64,000 nucleotides of DNA from Larix kaempferi (GCA_027924585.1 BSBM01000252.1:8184001-8248000), one strand, 5' to 3'. Numbered from the stretch's first letter, positions 21,421 through 33,680 are shown. The notes: a model not told the origin generated them from the sequence alone. Numbers and translations are program-made.

Positions 21421-22510
21421 AGAACCAGGAGAAGGAGGGATGACTTCCTCTTCTACCAGCTCCATTTCCTCCTGTTGTAAGGCATTCTGCACAAAATCTT
21501 GTTTAGATATTGGTTGATGATAAAGTCTAAGTCTATGTCCATTTACATCAAGCAAATTTGAGAATCATCAATTGTCTTAATTTTAACAGATTCATTATCA
21601 AAAGCTGTAACAATTTCATATGGACCCATCCATCAAGTAGTTAATTTACCTTTAAATTTTTTGTATTTTGAATCAAAAAGCAATGCCCAGTCCCCAGTTT
21701 TGAATTTTTTTTCTTTAATGTATCTATCATGCCACTTTTTGCGTTGATTTTGAATTAAAATTGTGCGTTGAATAGCTTCTTGCCTAATCTCGTCTAATTC
21801 ATTTATTTGCAGGATTCGTTGTCTCTGTGCTTCTTCCAGATTCATCCCTAATTGTGCAGCCATACGAAAGGTTTTGACTTGAAATTCAATAGGTAGAAGA
21901 ACTTGTTTATCATAAACAAGTTCATAAGGTGTGTGGCCAGTGGTATTCCTCCAAGTTATTCTATAATCCCACAAGGCTTCTGGAAACCTATCTGCCCAAT
22001 CTTTGTGGTGTAATTGGATAGTTTTAGTCAGGATGGCTTCTAATACTTTGTTGGTGGACTCTACCTGACCATTGGCTTACAGGTGATATGGTGAAGATTT
22101 ACAATGTCTAATACCATATTTGTCAGTAAGCTCTTTCATCAACTTGGAGGTAAACTGAAATCCTTGATCGGTTACAATCTCCCTAGGTACACCGAATCGG
22201 GTAAATATTTCTTCATATATAAACTCTACTAGAGATTTCTTTGTGTTTCGGAATAAAGCTTTAGCTTCTACCCACTTGGTGACATAATCTGTACAAACTA
22301 GAATGTACTTCTTCTTGCAAGGCATAGGGGCAATTGGCCCAACAAAATCTAGATCCCATTTCTCAAAAGGATCAATCATAACTTGGGGTTGTAAAGGCAT
22401 CTCATCGGATGGCGTAGGTCTACCCATTCTTTAGCAACTGTCACACCCTTTGACATACTTGGAAGCATCTTTAAAAATGCTTGGCCAATAATACCCAGAG
22501 TGCAACAGGT
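21420..22510 (-). pseudogene. Ty3/gypsy integrase
   Basis: On the minus strand the zinc-binding region appears as LHSGYYWPSIFKDASKYV and CDSC-RMGRP. The catalytic core follows: KWDLDFVGPI (Asp 1), FGVPREIVTDQGFQF (Asp 2) and ANGQVE (Glu), so all three DDE residues remain. ALWDYRITWRNTTGHTPYEL, a basic helical segment (RKKWHDRYI) and WMGPYEIV complete the C-terminal region. In-frame stops occur after CDSC (TAA at the usual Gln), before ANGQVE and after GKLTT. RT and RNase H, which should lie to the right, are missing beyond 22510. Confidence 0.85.
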
Positions 22511-22823
22511 TCTAGGATCATCCTCATACTTTTGGATTTGTTCTCATCACATTCGATCTAAAGAGAAAGTACAAACACATGCTTTTTGAGCAAGATCCAC
22601 TTCTTCCCAAGAAGAAGATACCTCCAGACATATGACCAAGCATCACACCTGCTTGAGTTTGGAGCATTTATTTTTTGTGTGTGCCTTACAGTCTAGTTTG
22701 AGGGGGGGTATTTTTCCCGTGAGGTTTTCCCCATTTCCTCGGTTTATTGACTGTTATTATTATTCATTGCATTAAGTGACCTTTGGTCTCAGTTACCAAG
22801 GTCCAGGATGGATTAAGGGGGGG
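22511..22823 (+). mobile_element. 3' end of a plus-strand LTR element, with polypurine tract
   Basis: The sequence changes character at about 22510, where the minus-strand integrase stops. It ends in the purine tract GGATTAAGGGGGGG (22810-22823) directly before an LTR-like TGTTGGG. A second purine run, TTTGAGGGGGGG, lies at 22699-22710. No coding region is recognisable. Confidence 0.55.
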
Positions 22824-23634
22824 TGTTGGGATATTCCTATACTCCATCCTAATCCTACCAGCATTATCCATTTTTGCATTTTCAGTCATGCATGCATTTT
22901 GCATTTAGTCATGATTTTGCATGCATGCAATTGTATGCATCCCAGTCATCAGTTCCATCACCTAGCCCTCAGTTAGCTAGCCCCGGGAGCTTCTCACTGA
23001 TCAGTTTTATCCCTCCTAGTGCTTAGTGTGCCTTGCATGCATCCTAGGCACCCTCTCTCACCTACCACTCAATTGCACTTCAGTTAGTTGAGTTATCTTT
23101 AGTTCTTTCCTTGATTTAAGGCTAGACTGACTCTCAATTGACTGTATCACTCCGATGGACCTCCAGTGAGACTAGACTGCCCATTCTGACTCCAGTTAGC
23201 TCCTCATGCGCACTCCACTGAGCCTCCTTCATTCAGTTAGTGCCTCCATGTGCCAGTTACACCTACCACACTCGGTTAAACTCAGTTTGACATCTGGTTG
23301 CTAGTTACTTGTGCATTGATGACTCCACTAATGATGATGAGGACTCCTAGTTGTGCTTTGATGACACTCTATTGATCTGATGATCACTCCATGAAGGCTA
23401 ATTCGAATTGCCACCTTGGCATTCGAATCCTCACCATTGTTTTATTTATTTGTCCATATTGTGATTAATGAATTAGTGTGTGGTGTTATTCTGCTTCTAT
23501 CCGAGTTCTACTGTATCATAATTATGTTGCTCCTTTACATTGCATTGACCACTCTTCTTCTATTTTCCTGCTTAATCTTAATATTTTCTGTGATGTATAC
23601 ATCAGCTCTTAGATCTGTTGTGAGGATTTTCACA
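22824..23634 (+). mobile_element. LTR of plus-strand element
   Basis: It starts TGTTGGGATATTCC right after the PPT and is taken to end at TTTTCACA (23634), because sequence homologous to another element's LTR (28803 onward) resumes at 23635. Length 811 bp. It interrupts the left LTR of the 23635-31101 element, whose first ~700 bp are absent. No TSD can be tested. Confidence 0.6.
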
Positions 23635-25091
23635 CCATGAAGTCGAAATAACAGTCCTTCACTAACTATATGCAACAACAAGTGCGCTATGCAAAAGCTA
23701 TGGGGAATATGGCTTGAATCTCCTCCTTGAATGTAAATATCACTTGAAATACCTAATATTTTGAGCTGTGGCTCTGAGGTTATAATTATTATATAGATAT
23801 ATAGTATCTAACATGTCCATGAATTCAAAATAACAGTCCTTCACTAACTATATGCAACAACAAGTGCGCCCTTGCACATTTACATGACATTGAGAGACAG
23901 ATAGTAGAATAGGCATAGAGAAGAATGAGAGAATATGAACTCGAACTCAGTTGGGGTTTGAACCTGCATAAAAAAATCTCCATGAAGCTATGTTGAGATG
24001 TCTGAATGGCCTCTCCATCAACCAAATAGGATGGGAATCTTGCACCCTCAAAATTGGTTCTAAGGCAAGAAGGATAAGCATCCACCTTGCAAGGACAAGC
24101 TAAGCTCTCTAATTTTTTCCAAAATGAGAAATTATCAAAAGATCCTCTCCTTATTTATTCTTGTATTTTATTAACCTCCCAAGGCCTCCTTAGCTCGAAT
24201 TACCTCCAAGAGACTCATCCCAACTCGAATTAGGTAGAGATTCCCATGAATGCCACTTGACCAAATTTTCCTAGCTCTCCTCTTCCATCAATTCGAATGG
24301 GGGAATATTGGCTGCCATAAACCCCCTTGTGCGCCCTCTTGGAGGATACTTTTAAACCTGATATGTCATGTATGTCATATGTCAGCAATCAGGTCTGAAC
24401 TTTGTCATAACTGTCTTAGAATATTCATCATTGTTGTCATAGGAGTTAGGGAATCTAGCTCCAAGTGTCACAATTCTTCTAAGATGCCTCTTCCTCTTCC
24501 ATGGGAGTTACTCTTCCACTCCAATTCGAACTTACATGATTCATGCCATGAATAATACCTCATCAACTCCCCCAAGTATGTTACCCTTCATCTTGAACTC
24601 GAATTGGTGAAAGAATAATGCCAAGTGTAGTGGGGAGAACTCGAATTGGTGAGAGAATAATGCCAAGTGTAGTGGGGAATCTTGCCACATGTGGGTCCCA
24701 CAACCTCTTATGTGCCCTCATGATCCAATGCCACCTTATTTTCTTTTTATTATTATTTATTTGACCCATTTAATGTGAATTTTTAAGTCTAAGGTCATTT
24801 TGGGTCTTGTAGCTCCCTTATTCCAACTTTTAATGTTTCCACCCCAACTTAGAGAACTAGTAATTTTCCTCCATGATAGTTCATTTGGATGGGTATATTA
24901 CAAACTTTGAATTGGGAATTTTCTCTTAATGTGACCCACCTTGTCCATTTGGATCTAATTTTACATTATTACTAACTTGGACATCATTCTTGACAATTAT
25001 TTGACCCTTAGCATCAATTTGAAAAACTATCATGAATATGGCCAAGTGGCTTAGGCCATTGTGACCCAATGAAAAATTTGGGGACGTGACA
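23635..25091 (-). mobile_element. Left (3') LTR, truncated, of pol-less LTR element
   Basis: It matches the right LTR (28087-31101) along its length: the shared 182-bp duplication remnant, AAGGCAAGAAGGATAAGCAT, AGTTACTCTTCCACTCCA, and the end AAAAATTTGGGGACGTGACA versus ...GGGGACATGACA. The portion homologous to 28087-28802 is missing. The right end abuts a PPT at 25092. Small minus ORFs here are LTR sequence, not genes. Confidence 0.8.
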
Positions 25092-25107
25092 AATCCTCCC
25101 CTCCCAA
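25092..25107 (-). other. Polypurine tract
   Basis: The minus strand reads TTGGGAGGGGAGGATT directly before the LTR start TGTCACGTCCCC. Together with the PBS at 28074 it defines the internal region. Confidence 0.75.
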
Positions 25108-25600
25108 TATTGCTTGTCCTCAAGCAATTTCAAACATGTATGTTGAACAACCTGCTTTCTTTCCAAGACTTTGCTTCCAAAACTTTCCTTCTAAAACTCT
25201 GAGTAGTGGCACTCATGTACTACAATTGTGTGTTTCCAAAAGCAACGAGATGTGGGTTTTCTTTTTCATGTTGATATCCCTTGTAAAATCACCACTAAAC
25301 ACCAAAATATTAATTAAATCCATCAAAACAAAGTTTGCACAATTACTCTTTACCTCTTTCATATTTTGGAAACCCTTTCTAATACCACTGTATAATTCTT
25401 TGAAGTTGCCACTGAGTTTCCCAACTTTGAGTCTTCAAGATTCCATAAAAATTTTGGAGAGGAACCACCATGCTTGTTGTTGCACTACTCTGATTAAAAT
25501 CACCTTATTAAGTGGGGATTCAATCTCCCATACTACTTGTTTCCCCAAAAAAATTGAAACCAATGAGGATAAAAATTATCCCAGGGTCCCATTGCTTGTA

Positions 25601-26677
25601 TTACACTCCAACAATTAGGAGTGCTCTCCAACCCCTATCATCAGGCAAGAGAATTCTTGGATCCCATCTCCTCCAAGTAAGTAGACCACCATTTTCCAAG
25701 TGCATACAAGCATCAAGTGACCAATCAAATCTGCTCCAATGACATAGGTGACGATCCCATGTCCTATAATGCTGCTCCAAAAGGATGTAAGACGCATCAA
25801 AATAATAAACCATGTATTCTTTCATTCAAGAAGTGAATGAAGAATATCCACTAAAATCTGAACCAAGTAGGGAGCAAAGAAAACAATGAGCCTTCAAGGG
25901 GATCACAGAAGTACCATTTGTGCATCCATAAATATGTGTATCATCAAGAAAAAACAAAGGATGTTGTTGCCAATAATAATTTGCTCCAATCATATATCTC
26001 TTCACTCAAGCATTGGATGAAGTTCCTCTAACATCAATTGAACTAAGCAAGGAGCAAGGAAAGTCATGAGTATCCAAGTGACTCAATTGAACATCATAAG
26101 TGTATCCATGTATATGTGCATCATCAAGAAATAACAAAGGATGTTGCTTCTAATAAGAATTTGCTTCAATCATATATCTCTTCACCCAAGTATTGGATGG
26201 AGTTCCTCCAACATCAATTGAACTAAGTAGGGAGCAAGGAAAATCATGAGTCTTCAAGTGACTCAAGTGAACATCATAGGTGAATCCATGTAGATGTGTA
26301 CCATCATAAAGTAACAAAGGATGCTGTTGCAAATGAAAAAAATAAATTTCTCTAGTCATGTCATCCTCAAAAGGGGAGATAGGATTTTTATACTCCTCAT
26401 GTGGCACCTTCAAAAAGAAACCTTTCACCCATACTTCATTAGGATGAATGTTGCAAAATATGGAAGTGTAGGATGTAGGAGAATGAACCAACTCACCCAA
26501 ATGATCAAAAAATGCAAAAGTGTCATCATGTGAAGGCTCCATAAGGGTAGGATCATGCACCTCCCTCAAAAGTGCAAAAATTTCCTCGTAGGTTGGTTCC
26601 AAGGTATTGGAGTCATACACTTCTTCAAAAATTGTGTAACCATTTCCAAGAGGCAACTCAAGTTCCTCTTCCACCAC
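25601..26677 (-). pseudogene. 60-residue-repeat protein of the pol-less element
   Basis: One minus-strand frame runs from 26677 to 25601, interrupted by three stops, at least two of them TGG changed to TAG or TGA. The N-terminal third is acidic (EEIFALLREVHDPTLMEPSH). Then come three tandem units of exactly 180 bp (anchors at 26321, 26141 and 25961), each encoding about 60 residues around QQHPLLLYDGTHLHGFTYDV, THDFPCSLLSSIDVGGT and VKRYMI. The C-terminus is Trp-rich (WDRHLCHWSRFDWSLD, WRRWDPRILLPDDRGW). Not recognised as a named family; it may be a derived gag-like protein. Confidence 0.55.
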
Positions 26678-27365
26678 AACAAGTGCTTGGTTCTCATCAA
26701 GCTCATCTTAAAATACATCAAGCACCTACACGTTACCATGTTTCTCATGATCCATCATGTCATGAGAACCCTCCAAGCATTCTACCAATTGACAATCTAA
26801 AACATAGGAGGAAGAACAAGTATCTTGAAACCTATCAAGAAGTTGCTCATTTTGGCATTTTGAGCTTATGAATATCCTCATTATTCTTCAAGTATTCTCC
26901 ATGTAACCATTCATTAAGCTCAACCAAATTGTTTCTATCAAAAAGCAAATACATGACATTACCTCAGATGTTGCACATTGCTCTTTGAATCTTTTCCATG
27001 TCTTCAAGGAAGGATGGATCCTTCAATGAAGAAACTCTTCAACAAGAATTTGACACCAATGCTTGAGTGTCATGGAGTGTGCTAAGGGTTTCTTGGATCT
27101 TCTTTTCATTCATATTTAATGACCCTTCAAGAAAAAGAGGCATGTGTAGAGGGACCTCCTCTTCTTTGTCCTTTCTGCTTGGACCAACTTCATTAAGCTC
27201 ATGTGGTGATGGGGAAGTTGATCTTGGCTCTTCTTCAACTGCTACAAGGCCTTCATTTTCATGCTTAATGGAATTTTGGCTTGCAGCAACACTTTCAAAA
27301 GTGATCTCTATGTAGCCAACATAGAGGTGTGAGCACCCATCAATAGGTACTCCTTCATAGTTAAA

Positions 27366-28020
27366 TCATCCATCAGTAGATGCTCTTTGATTCATGTCCA
27401 AAGTAGAATGTGCCTCAGAATGATCTTCAATATTTTCAATGGAGTCTTCTTCATGCTCATGTGACGTTTCTTCATATTTTTCAAAGTCACTTGGGAGTGG
27501 CTTTCGATCATCTTCATGTAATGCTTCTTCTACTTCACCACCTTCAGAACTAGGTGGCTCATGGGTCTCCTCATTTCGCTCCTTCAAGCAAGCTGATGCA
27601 TCTTGCCCCTTGGTTGCCTTAGGATCAAGATCTTTGGAGCCTCTTTTTGAAGAAGACCCAAAAATTCTCTTCAAGTAGGAAACATATGCATTCCATGAAG
27701 CTTCAGATATTTCGCTGCTCTTTTCACAAGTAGGCTGATTTTTAATCCTTTCATGCTCCCCCAAAGACTGATCTTTGATTGTGGAACATGTATCTTCTCC
27801 ATACACATGGATAACCATAATTTCTTCTTCCAAATTTGATATGATGGGATATACTTGTAGAAGGTACCTCATGGACATGATCTTCCTCATACTGTATGCA
27901 ATACTCCTCATATTGCTCATCATAGTCATCATCATACTGCTCATAGAAATCATTTTCCTTTGAGGCATAGAAAGAATACTCCTCCTCATATTGATCGTAA
28001 TCTAAATATGAATAAGGCAT
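27366..28020 (-). pseudogene. Acidic Tyr/Glu/Asp-rich ORF next to PBS (gag position)
   Basis: It starts at the ATG at 28020 (MPYSYLDYDQYEEEYSFY) and is dominated by Tyr, Asp and Glu (QYDDDYDEQYEEY). Near 27835 the likely continuation shifts frame to a segment with IISNLEEEIMVIHVYGEDT, SWNAYVSYLKRIFGSSSKRG and a Glu/His/Ser-rich acidic tail ending at 27366. No zinc knuckle. It is the first ORF after the PBS, the gag position, but the composition is unlike ordinary Gag; function unknown. Confidence 0.5.
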
Positions 28021-28073
28021 GGCTGCAAATTCTTCTTCAATGGATTATATTAATGCATAGGTGCAAGGACTAT

Positions 28074-28085
28074 GCTCTGATACCA
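28074..28085 (-). other. Primer-binding site (initiator-Met tRNA)
   Basis: The minus strand reads TGGTATCAGAGC perfectly, one base from the LTR edge at 28087 (TGTAATGTCCC). It sets the element's orientation as leftward. Confidence 0.85.
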
Positions 28086-28683
28086 CTGTAATGTCCCTTC
28101 AAAGGAAATTCCTTGGATTCACCTTGTTTTGACTCTAGGGTTTTGTTTACAACTGGTTCCAAACACCTCCAAATGATTTCGAATTTGGGGAGGAATGTCT
28201 TGATGGGGAATTTGACATATTAACACACCTATAAGACATACAAACAACTGATATACCCATCCATGGTCTGCAAATTGCATGGGAAGAATTTTCAGAACAA
28301 GACTAGTTAATTTGAGAAGTGGAGATCCCCCCTAGTTCTACCATTAGATGCTCTTCCAAAAACTGTATGAACTTCACTAATTCTTGGTATGAGACTTGGC
28401 TCTGTTAGAGTACATTAGGAAAAATATATGTATAGCATTCTATTTGTTTTTAGGGTCGAATAGGCATCCTAATGAACATCAACTTCTAGAGTCTAATTTT
28501 TGAGGTGAAATTGGTGGGCAAGGAGTCTCAAATTTATTCATAAACCATAGTAACACTTCAGAGGTATGCACACATCATTTGGGACATCAAAGTAACTTCA
28601 TATGCATCTCATAACATGATAAATAACTTAGCAAACTCTGATATAAAACAGGTACAATATCATTCCAAAATCACTATGCAAAT

Positions 28684-29045
28684 GCTATGGGGAAAATGGC
28701 TCGAATCTCTTTCTTGAATGTAAATATCACTTGAAATACATAGTGTTTCGAGCTATGGGTCTGAGGATATGATTATTATAGAGATATATAGCAGCTAACA
28801 TGTTCATGAAGTCTAAATAACAATCCTTCACTAACTATATGCAACAACAAGTGCGCTATGCAAAAGCTATGGGGAAAATGGCTCGAATCTCCTCCTTGAA
28901 TGTAAATATCACTTGAAATACCTCATATTTCGAGCAATGGCTCTAAGGATATCATTATTACAGAGATATATAGCAGTAACATGTCCATGAATTCTAAATA
29001 AAAATCCTTCACTAACTATATGCAATAACAAGTGCGCCCTTGCAC
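28684..29045. repeat. 182-bp tandem duplication inside the LTR
   Basis: GCTATGGGGAAAATGGCTCG begins at 28684 and 28866, and the ~180 bp after each are alike (ATATAGCAG(C)TAACATG, TCCTTCACTAACTATATGCAA). A remnant of the same duplication is seen in the left LTR at 23641-23880, so it predates insertion. Confidence 0.75.
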
Positions 29046-29674
29046 ATTTACATGACATCGAGAAAAAGATAGTAGAATAGGCATAGAGAAGATGAACTCG
29101 AAATCAGTTGGGGTTTTGACCTGCATAAAAACATCTCCATGAAGCTCCGTTGAGAGGTCTGAATGGCATCTCCATCAACCAACGAGGATGGGAATCTTGC
29201 ACCCTCGAAATTGGTTCTAAGGCAAGAAGGATAAGCATCCACCTTGCAAGGACAAGCTAATCTCTCCAATTTTTGCCAAAATGAGAAATGAACAAAAGCT
29301 CCTCTCCTTCTTTCTTCTTGTATTTTATTAACCTCCCAAGGACTCCTTAGCTGGAATTCCCTCCAAGAGACTCATCCCAACTCGAATTAGGGAGAGATTC
29401 TCATGAATGCCACTTGTCCAACTTTTCCTAGCCCTCCTCTTCCATCAATTTGAATGGGGGAATCTTGGCTGCCATAACTCCCCTTGTGCGCCCTCTTGGA
29501 TGCTATGTTTAGCCCTGACATTCATGTATGTCAGATGTCATCATTCAATTTTGAACTTTGTCATAAGTGTCATAGAATCTTCATCATTGTTGTCATAGGA
29601 GTTAGCGAATCTAGCTCCAAGTGTCACAATTCTTCTAAGATGCCTCTTCCTCTTCCATGGGAGTTACTCTTCCA

Positions 29675-30574
29675 CTCCATGTTATACCTAAATCTTGCCA
29701 TCATGATAGTCAGTGTAAACATCCCTGAAGTTCCTTTGACTAAGTCATCAACTTGGAAGAGACACTAACCTTTTCCTAGTAGGTTTTGAGAGGTCGTCAC
29801 AGGTAACCCTTGTGCAACCTGCGACATCGCAGGTTGTGCTCCTGCAGCCTGCGACGATGTCAGTTAGTTGGATAAAAGAGCATCTTTGAGCCCATTCTCA
29901 AAGCAAGGTGATGTGGATCCCTATCCCTAGCCTATAGGGGAGCTGGAATTCGGTTCCTAGCCTCTTGGAAGGATCCCCTAACTCTCTCCTACCATATCTC
30001 AACCTACCCTATCCACTTAGTCCTATATAAGTGAAGCTCACTCCCATTCCAAAGGGAGGAAGTCTATGGTATGCACATGCTGGTGAAATTAGCTTCGGAG
30101 TATCACTATTCATCTATTGGGAGACCCATACTTCCTTGGGAGGCTTTGGCATTGGCTTGGTCGGAGAATGATTGCTACGTTAAGCCTGGGTTGTAATCTC
30201 TTCATCCTATGTACTTTCCCTTTTATACAGTAATATAAATGCTTTCCACCAAATGATTATCGCATTGATGTTGTTTGTGTAGTTTAACTGCTTAACTGCT
30301 TACTTAGATATGTTATTGTATAGATGCATTTTACTAATTGTATGTTTTGTCTGTCTTGACAGGTTTTGCAGCTAAGATCTGAAGACCATCGAGCTTGGAT
30401 CAACATCAAGGGAATTGGATCAACGATCTGAAAGGTAAGGCATCTAGCTACTCGATCCTTAACTAGATCTAGGAAAGTTGTTTCTATTCTGCCCTATTTG
30501 TTCTAGTCTTACATTGAGTCTAGGGAGATCAAGCCTCGAGTCTGCTCTTGGTAGATTGTCCATCAAACACTCCA
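29675..30574. mobile_element. Solo LTR (29680-30569) with 5-bp TSD CTCCA
   Basis: An 890-bp block, TGTTATACC...ATCAAACA, interrupts the host LTR exactly between two CTCCA copies (29675-29679 and 30570-30574). The left LTR at the equivalent point has one uninterrupted CCACTCCAATTCG. It has a TATA box (30024-30031, TATATAAG) and a GC-rich stem (CCTGCGACATCGCAGG, near 29818-29833). Solo LTRs arise by recombination between the two LTRs of a full element. Confidence 0.9.
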
Positions 30575-31101
30575 ATTCGACCTTACATGATTCATGCCAT
30601 GAATAATACCTCTTCAACTCTCCCAAGTATGTTACCCTTCATCTTGAACTCGAATTGGTGAGAGAATAATGCCAAGTGTAGTGGGGAATCCTGCCACATG
30701 TGGGTTCCACAACCTCTTATGTGCCCTCATGATCCAATGCCACCTTATTTTATTATTATTATTATTTATTTGACCCATTTAATGTAAATTTGTAAGTCTA
30801 AGGTCATTTTGGGTCTTGTAGCTCCCTTATTCCAACTTTTAATGCTTCCACCCCCAACCTAGGGAACTAGTAATTTTCCTCCATGATAGTTCATTTGGAT
30901 GGGTATATTACAAAATTTGAATTGGGAATTTTCTCTTAATGTGACCCACCTTGTCCATTTGGATCTAATTTTACATTATTACTAACTTGGACATCATTCT
31001 TGGCAATTATTTGACCCTTAGCATCAATTTGACAAACTATCATGAATGTGGCCAAGTGGCTTAGGCCATTGTGACCCAATGAAAAATTTGGGGACATGAC
31101 A

Positions 31102-32099
31102 AAAACATGCAAAGTGAGAGTGTGTGGAAGAAATGTTCATCAAAAGAGAGTGCATAACAAAGTTTAAGAGCACAAAGTATGACTTAGGTGCATCTGGGTA
31201 AATCCATGCATAGTAGATGCATGACAATGAAAGTGCATGGTAGTGAGCATGTCATAGTATGATGGAAAGTCACAAAAGGAGCTAAAGAGAACCATAGGAA
31301 GTCAAAGCAACATAAATGTATTCAAGTAGTGAGATGACAATTGAAAGTCATAAGAGTTAGTTAAAGAGTTGAGGAAGTTGAAGAGTGAATAAGAATAAAG
31401 AAACAAAAGGATTTTTGCTATTAGAGTTGGGTTAAGGGGTCCATAAGAAGCCCCAAGAGATAGATACGTAGTGTAGAGAGTTAGTTGAGAACCAAAGTAG
31501 AGCATTAAGGAACATTTTTTTAATCTATACCTACATCTTAATTTATAATAATGAGAATGAACATATCTTTTCCCAAGCTATGATCTTGTTCTTAATGGTG
31601 TTTTCATTGCTTTGTTTCAGTATGTGATTTCTTATAGTGTACCAATGTTATGATTTGTTTGTTACAAATCATTGTGCTTAACTTGGGAAGTTAAAGTTAC
31701 TGGAGAAATGAGCTCGCTGTGCTCCCAATTGTGTGGAGATGATGGAGCACAAATATATTGTAATGTAAAATTAATGTATTGAAGATCGAAGATTTTGACA
31801 CCAACCATACATGGAATCATCCATAAGTATCAACATATACATTGGACATTGCACCAAACTACATTGACTTCAACCGAAGGAGTGGGGAAGTAATACAAGA
31901 TAACACTCCCCTACCTACTTCAACAAATACATTATCTCATAATCAACAACTTGCATTTGACATAGTCCTACAACATTCACAAACACAAGGAACTAAATAG
32001 CCATTGAGGATGATCATCCAAGGAATTGTAGTCATAGGTAAATCCCACCTTATAAGTGTTGTTGTAATTGTAACTTCGGAAGATATTCTTCTGTTTATT
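31102..32099. other. Unassigned spacer
   Basis: No supported genes. ORFs on the minus strand (31302-31505, 31943-32164) have no recognised motif. Confidence 0.4.
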
Positions 32100-32624
32100 A
32101 TTATTGTACCTCCGTCGGAGATGTTTTTCCTCCATTCGGGGATGCCATTATTATGTCTAGTCATGCAAGGTCATTGAGGTAAAACCTCCATTGTAAGTCG
32201 GGGCATTAAATCCCCTAAAGTCAAATGTAAAATGTATTATTAAGTCCCCCTAGGACAAGTCGGCCCAATCATGTTTAGTGAGGCCGACCCAATTGAGAAT
32301 TAGGTCGCCCAAACATAAAGTATAAATAGAGAGCTTGCTCTCTCATTTGGACACACCTCTCACTCACTCAAGTTCTCATAAGCAAGAGAGAGAAGGCAAG
32401 TTCGCTAAGGAGAAAGAAGAGAGAGCTATAGAAGACTTCCTATTTTTGGGTTTTCCATTTTGTGATATTGTATTAGTGACGAATATATCTTTGAGGAAGT
32501 TGCGGGGTTTTCTCCTTTATGGTTTCCCTAAGGAAAATTATTGTGTCTATTGTGTTTTGTTGTGCTTGTTATTCTTTCAGTTAAAGATCCTAGTTAACAT
32601 TGAATTAAAGTGCAAAATCTAACA
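32100..32624 (+). mobile_element. LTR fragment with TATA box
   Basis: GTATAAATAGAG (TATA at 32321-32328) is followed by a CTCT/GAGA-rich leader and a GGGGTTTTCTCC...GGTTTCCC segment typical of plant Copia R/U5 regions, ending near CTAACA (32624). No PBS follows, so it is a solo or truncated LTR. The start was not found. Confidence 0.4.
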
Positions 32625-32929
32625 ATAAACACCATAAAAAAAAGACCTACCTTCTTAAGCAACCTATAGCCATAGGCCACTACTAGTCCTCTCCCCTACT
32701 GGAGTTGCAGCATTTAACATACATGCAACCACTATACATGCAGGGCTCTGGATTCCTATAAAGGACAAACCTCTATATGTAGGAGCAACTCTTGGGATGT
32801 TCTTGTTGACATACTTTACTAGTGTAATTAGTTTGGAAACAATCTTGGGTCAAAGGAGCACTGATGCCATCCCACTTCAGTTTTACAACAGTTATTGACA
32901 AACATCCACAATGCTACACCAACCTTGGA

Positions 32930-33680
32930 AGACTAGAGCCTCTTCAAATCTAGAACTAATAAGTTCTTGTCAATAAAGGATCGTTCAAACTTTAACATAA
33001 CAATCCATCTCTTTGCAATGAACATTCTTGCAAACAATCATAACAAATACATGCTCCAAGCATTGGCTATGCCTATTACATGATCTATCGTCGATTTCCC
33101 CAATGGTTCATATGTAGAGAAAAATAAATATTATTATGTGTTGGAAAGTGAGTAATGTTATCTTGCAATTTATGGGTCCAATCAGGAGTATTAAATGGTG
33201 CACTTGGAGTGGTCATGCAAATTGTATACACACCTGGATCTATCCCTCCTAAGTTTCCAGCCTATGTTGTCGTGGCATTTGATAAATACATTGGCTCTCC
33301 ATGGAACCAACCTCAACCAAAGCACATACCGATTCCGCCCATAAATCGAAGTAATAAGAAACAAATCCCCCTTAAGATGGATTTGGGCATTGGCTATCCG
33401 TAAATCCCAAGGATTGCTATTAACAAGGTCAACCATTGACATTGGTAACAATAAACGTCAAGGATTGACCTTCACACAATGCCACGTGCTACAACATTAG
33501 AAGGAATCTAAATTACACCATCGTTCTCCTTCAAACGCTATGCAAAGATGAAAGACACTTCATATGTATCACTTCGAAAAAAATAAGAGGCACACCTTCA
33601 TTCTCTGTCCCTTTCATACTTAAAATTGCAATCCTCAATCCCTGCACTCCCCCTACCAAATGAAAATACCAATGTTTATT
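32930..33680 (+). pseudogene. Pif1-like (Helitron-type) helicase C-terminal remnant
   Basis: Degraded frames give IHLFA(T/M)NILANNHNKYMLQAL, then SCNLWVQSGVLNGALGVVMQ, IVYTPGS..PPKFPAYVVVAFDKYIG and IPIPPI....KQIPLKM. After a one-base shift come WALAIRKSQGLLL and STIDIG, then FKRYAKMKD. This order matches the C-terminal part of Pif1/RRM3-type helicases as found in plant Helitrons and their derivatives. The canonical TIHKSQG is AIRKSQG. The Walker A/B region is absent. Helitron ends (TC...CTRR) were not identified. Confidence 0.7.

Larger units (their letters stand above)
25092..28086 (-). mobile_element. Internal region of pol-less (non-autonomous) LTR element
   Basis: About 3 kb between PPT and PBS. 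It carries an acidic ORF near the PBS (27366-28020) and a repeat-containing ORF (25601-26677). No protease, RT, RNase H or integrase motif was found in any frame, so the element would depend on another element for replication. The interval 26680-27365 holds out-of-frame remnants linking the two ORFs. Confidence 0.65.
28087..31101 (-). mobile_element. Right (5') LTR of pol-less element, with nested solo LTR
   Basis: It runs from TGTAATGTCCC beside the PBS to GGGGACATGACA at 31101. Removing the nested solo LTR and one TSD copy (895 bp) leaves about 2.1 kb. It shares its last ~1.45 kb with the left LTR. It contains a 182-bp tandem duplication (28684 and 28866). Confidence 0.8.
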
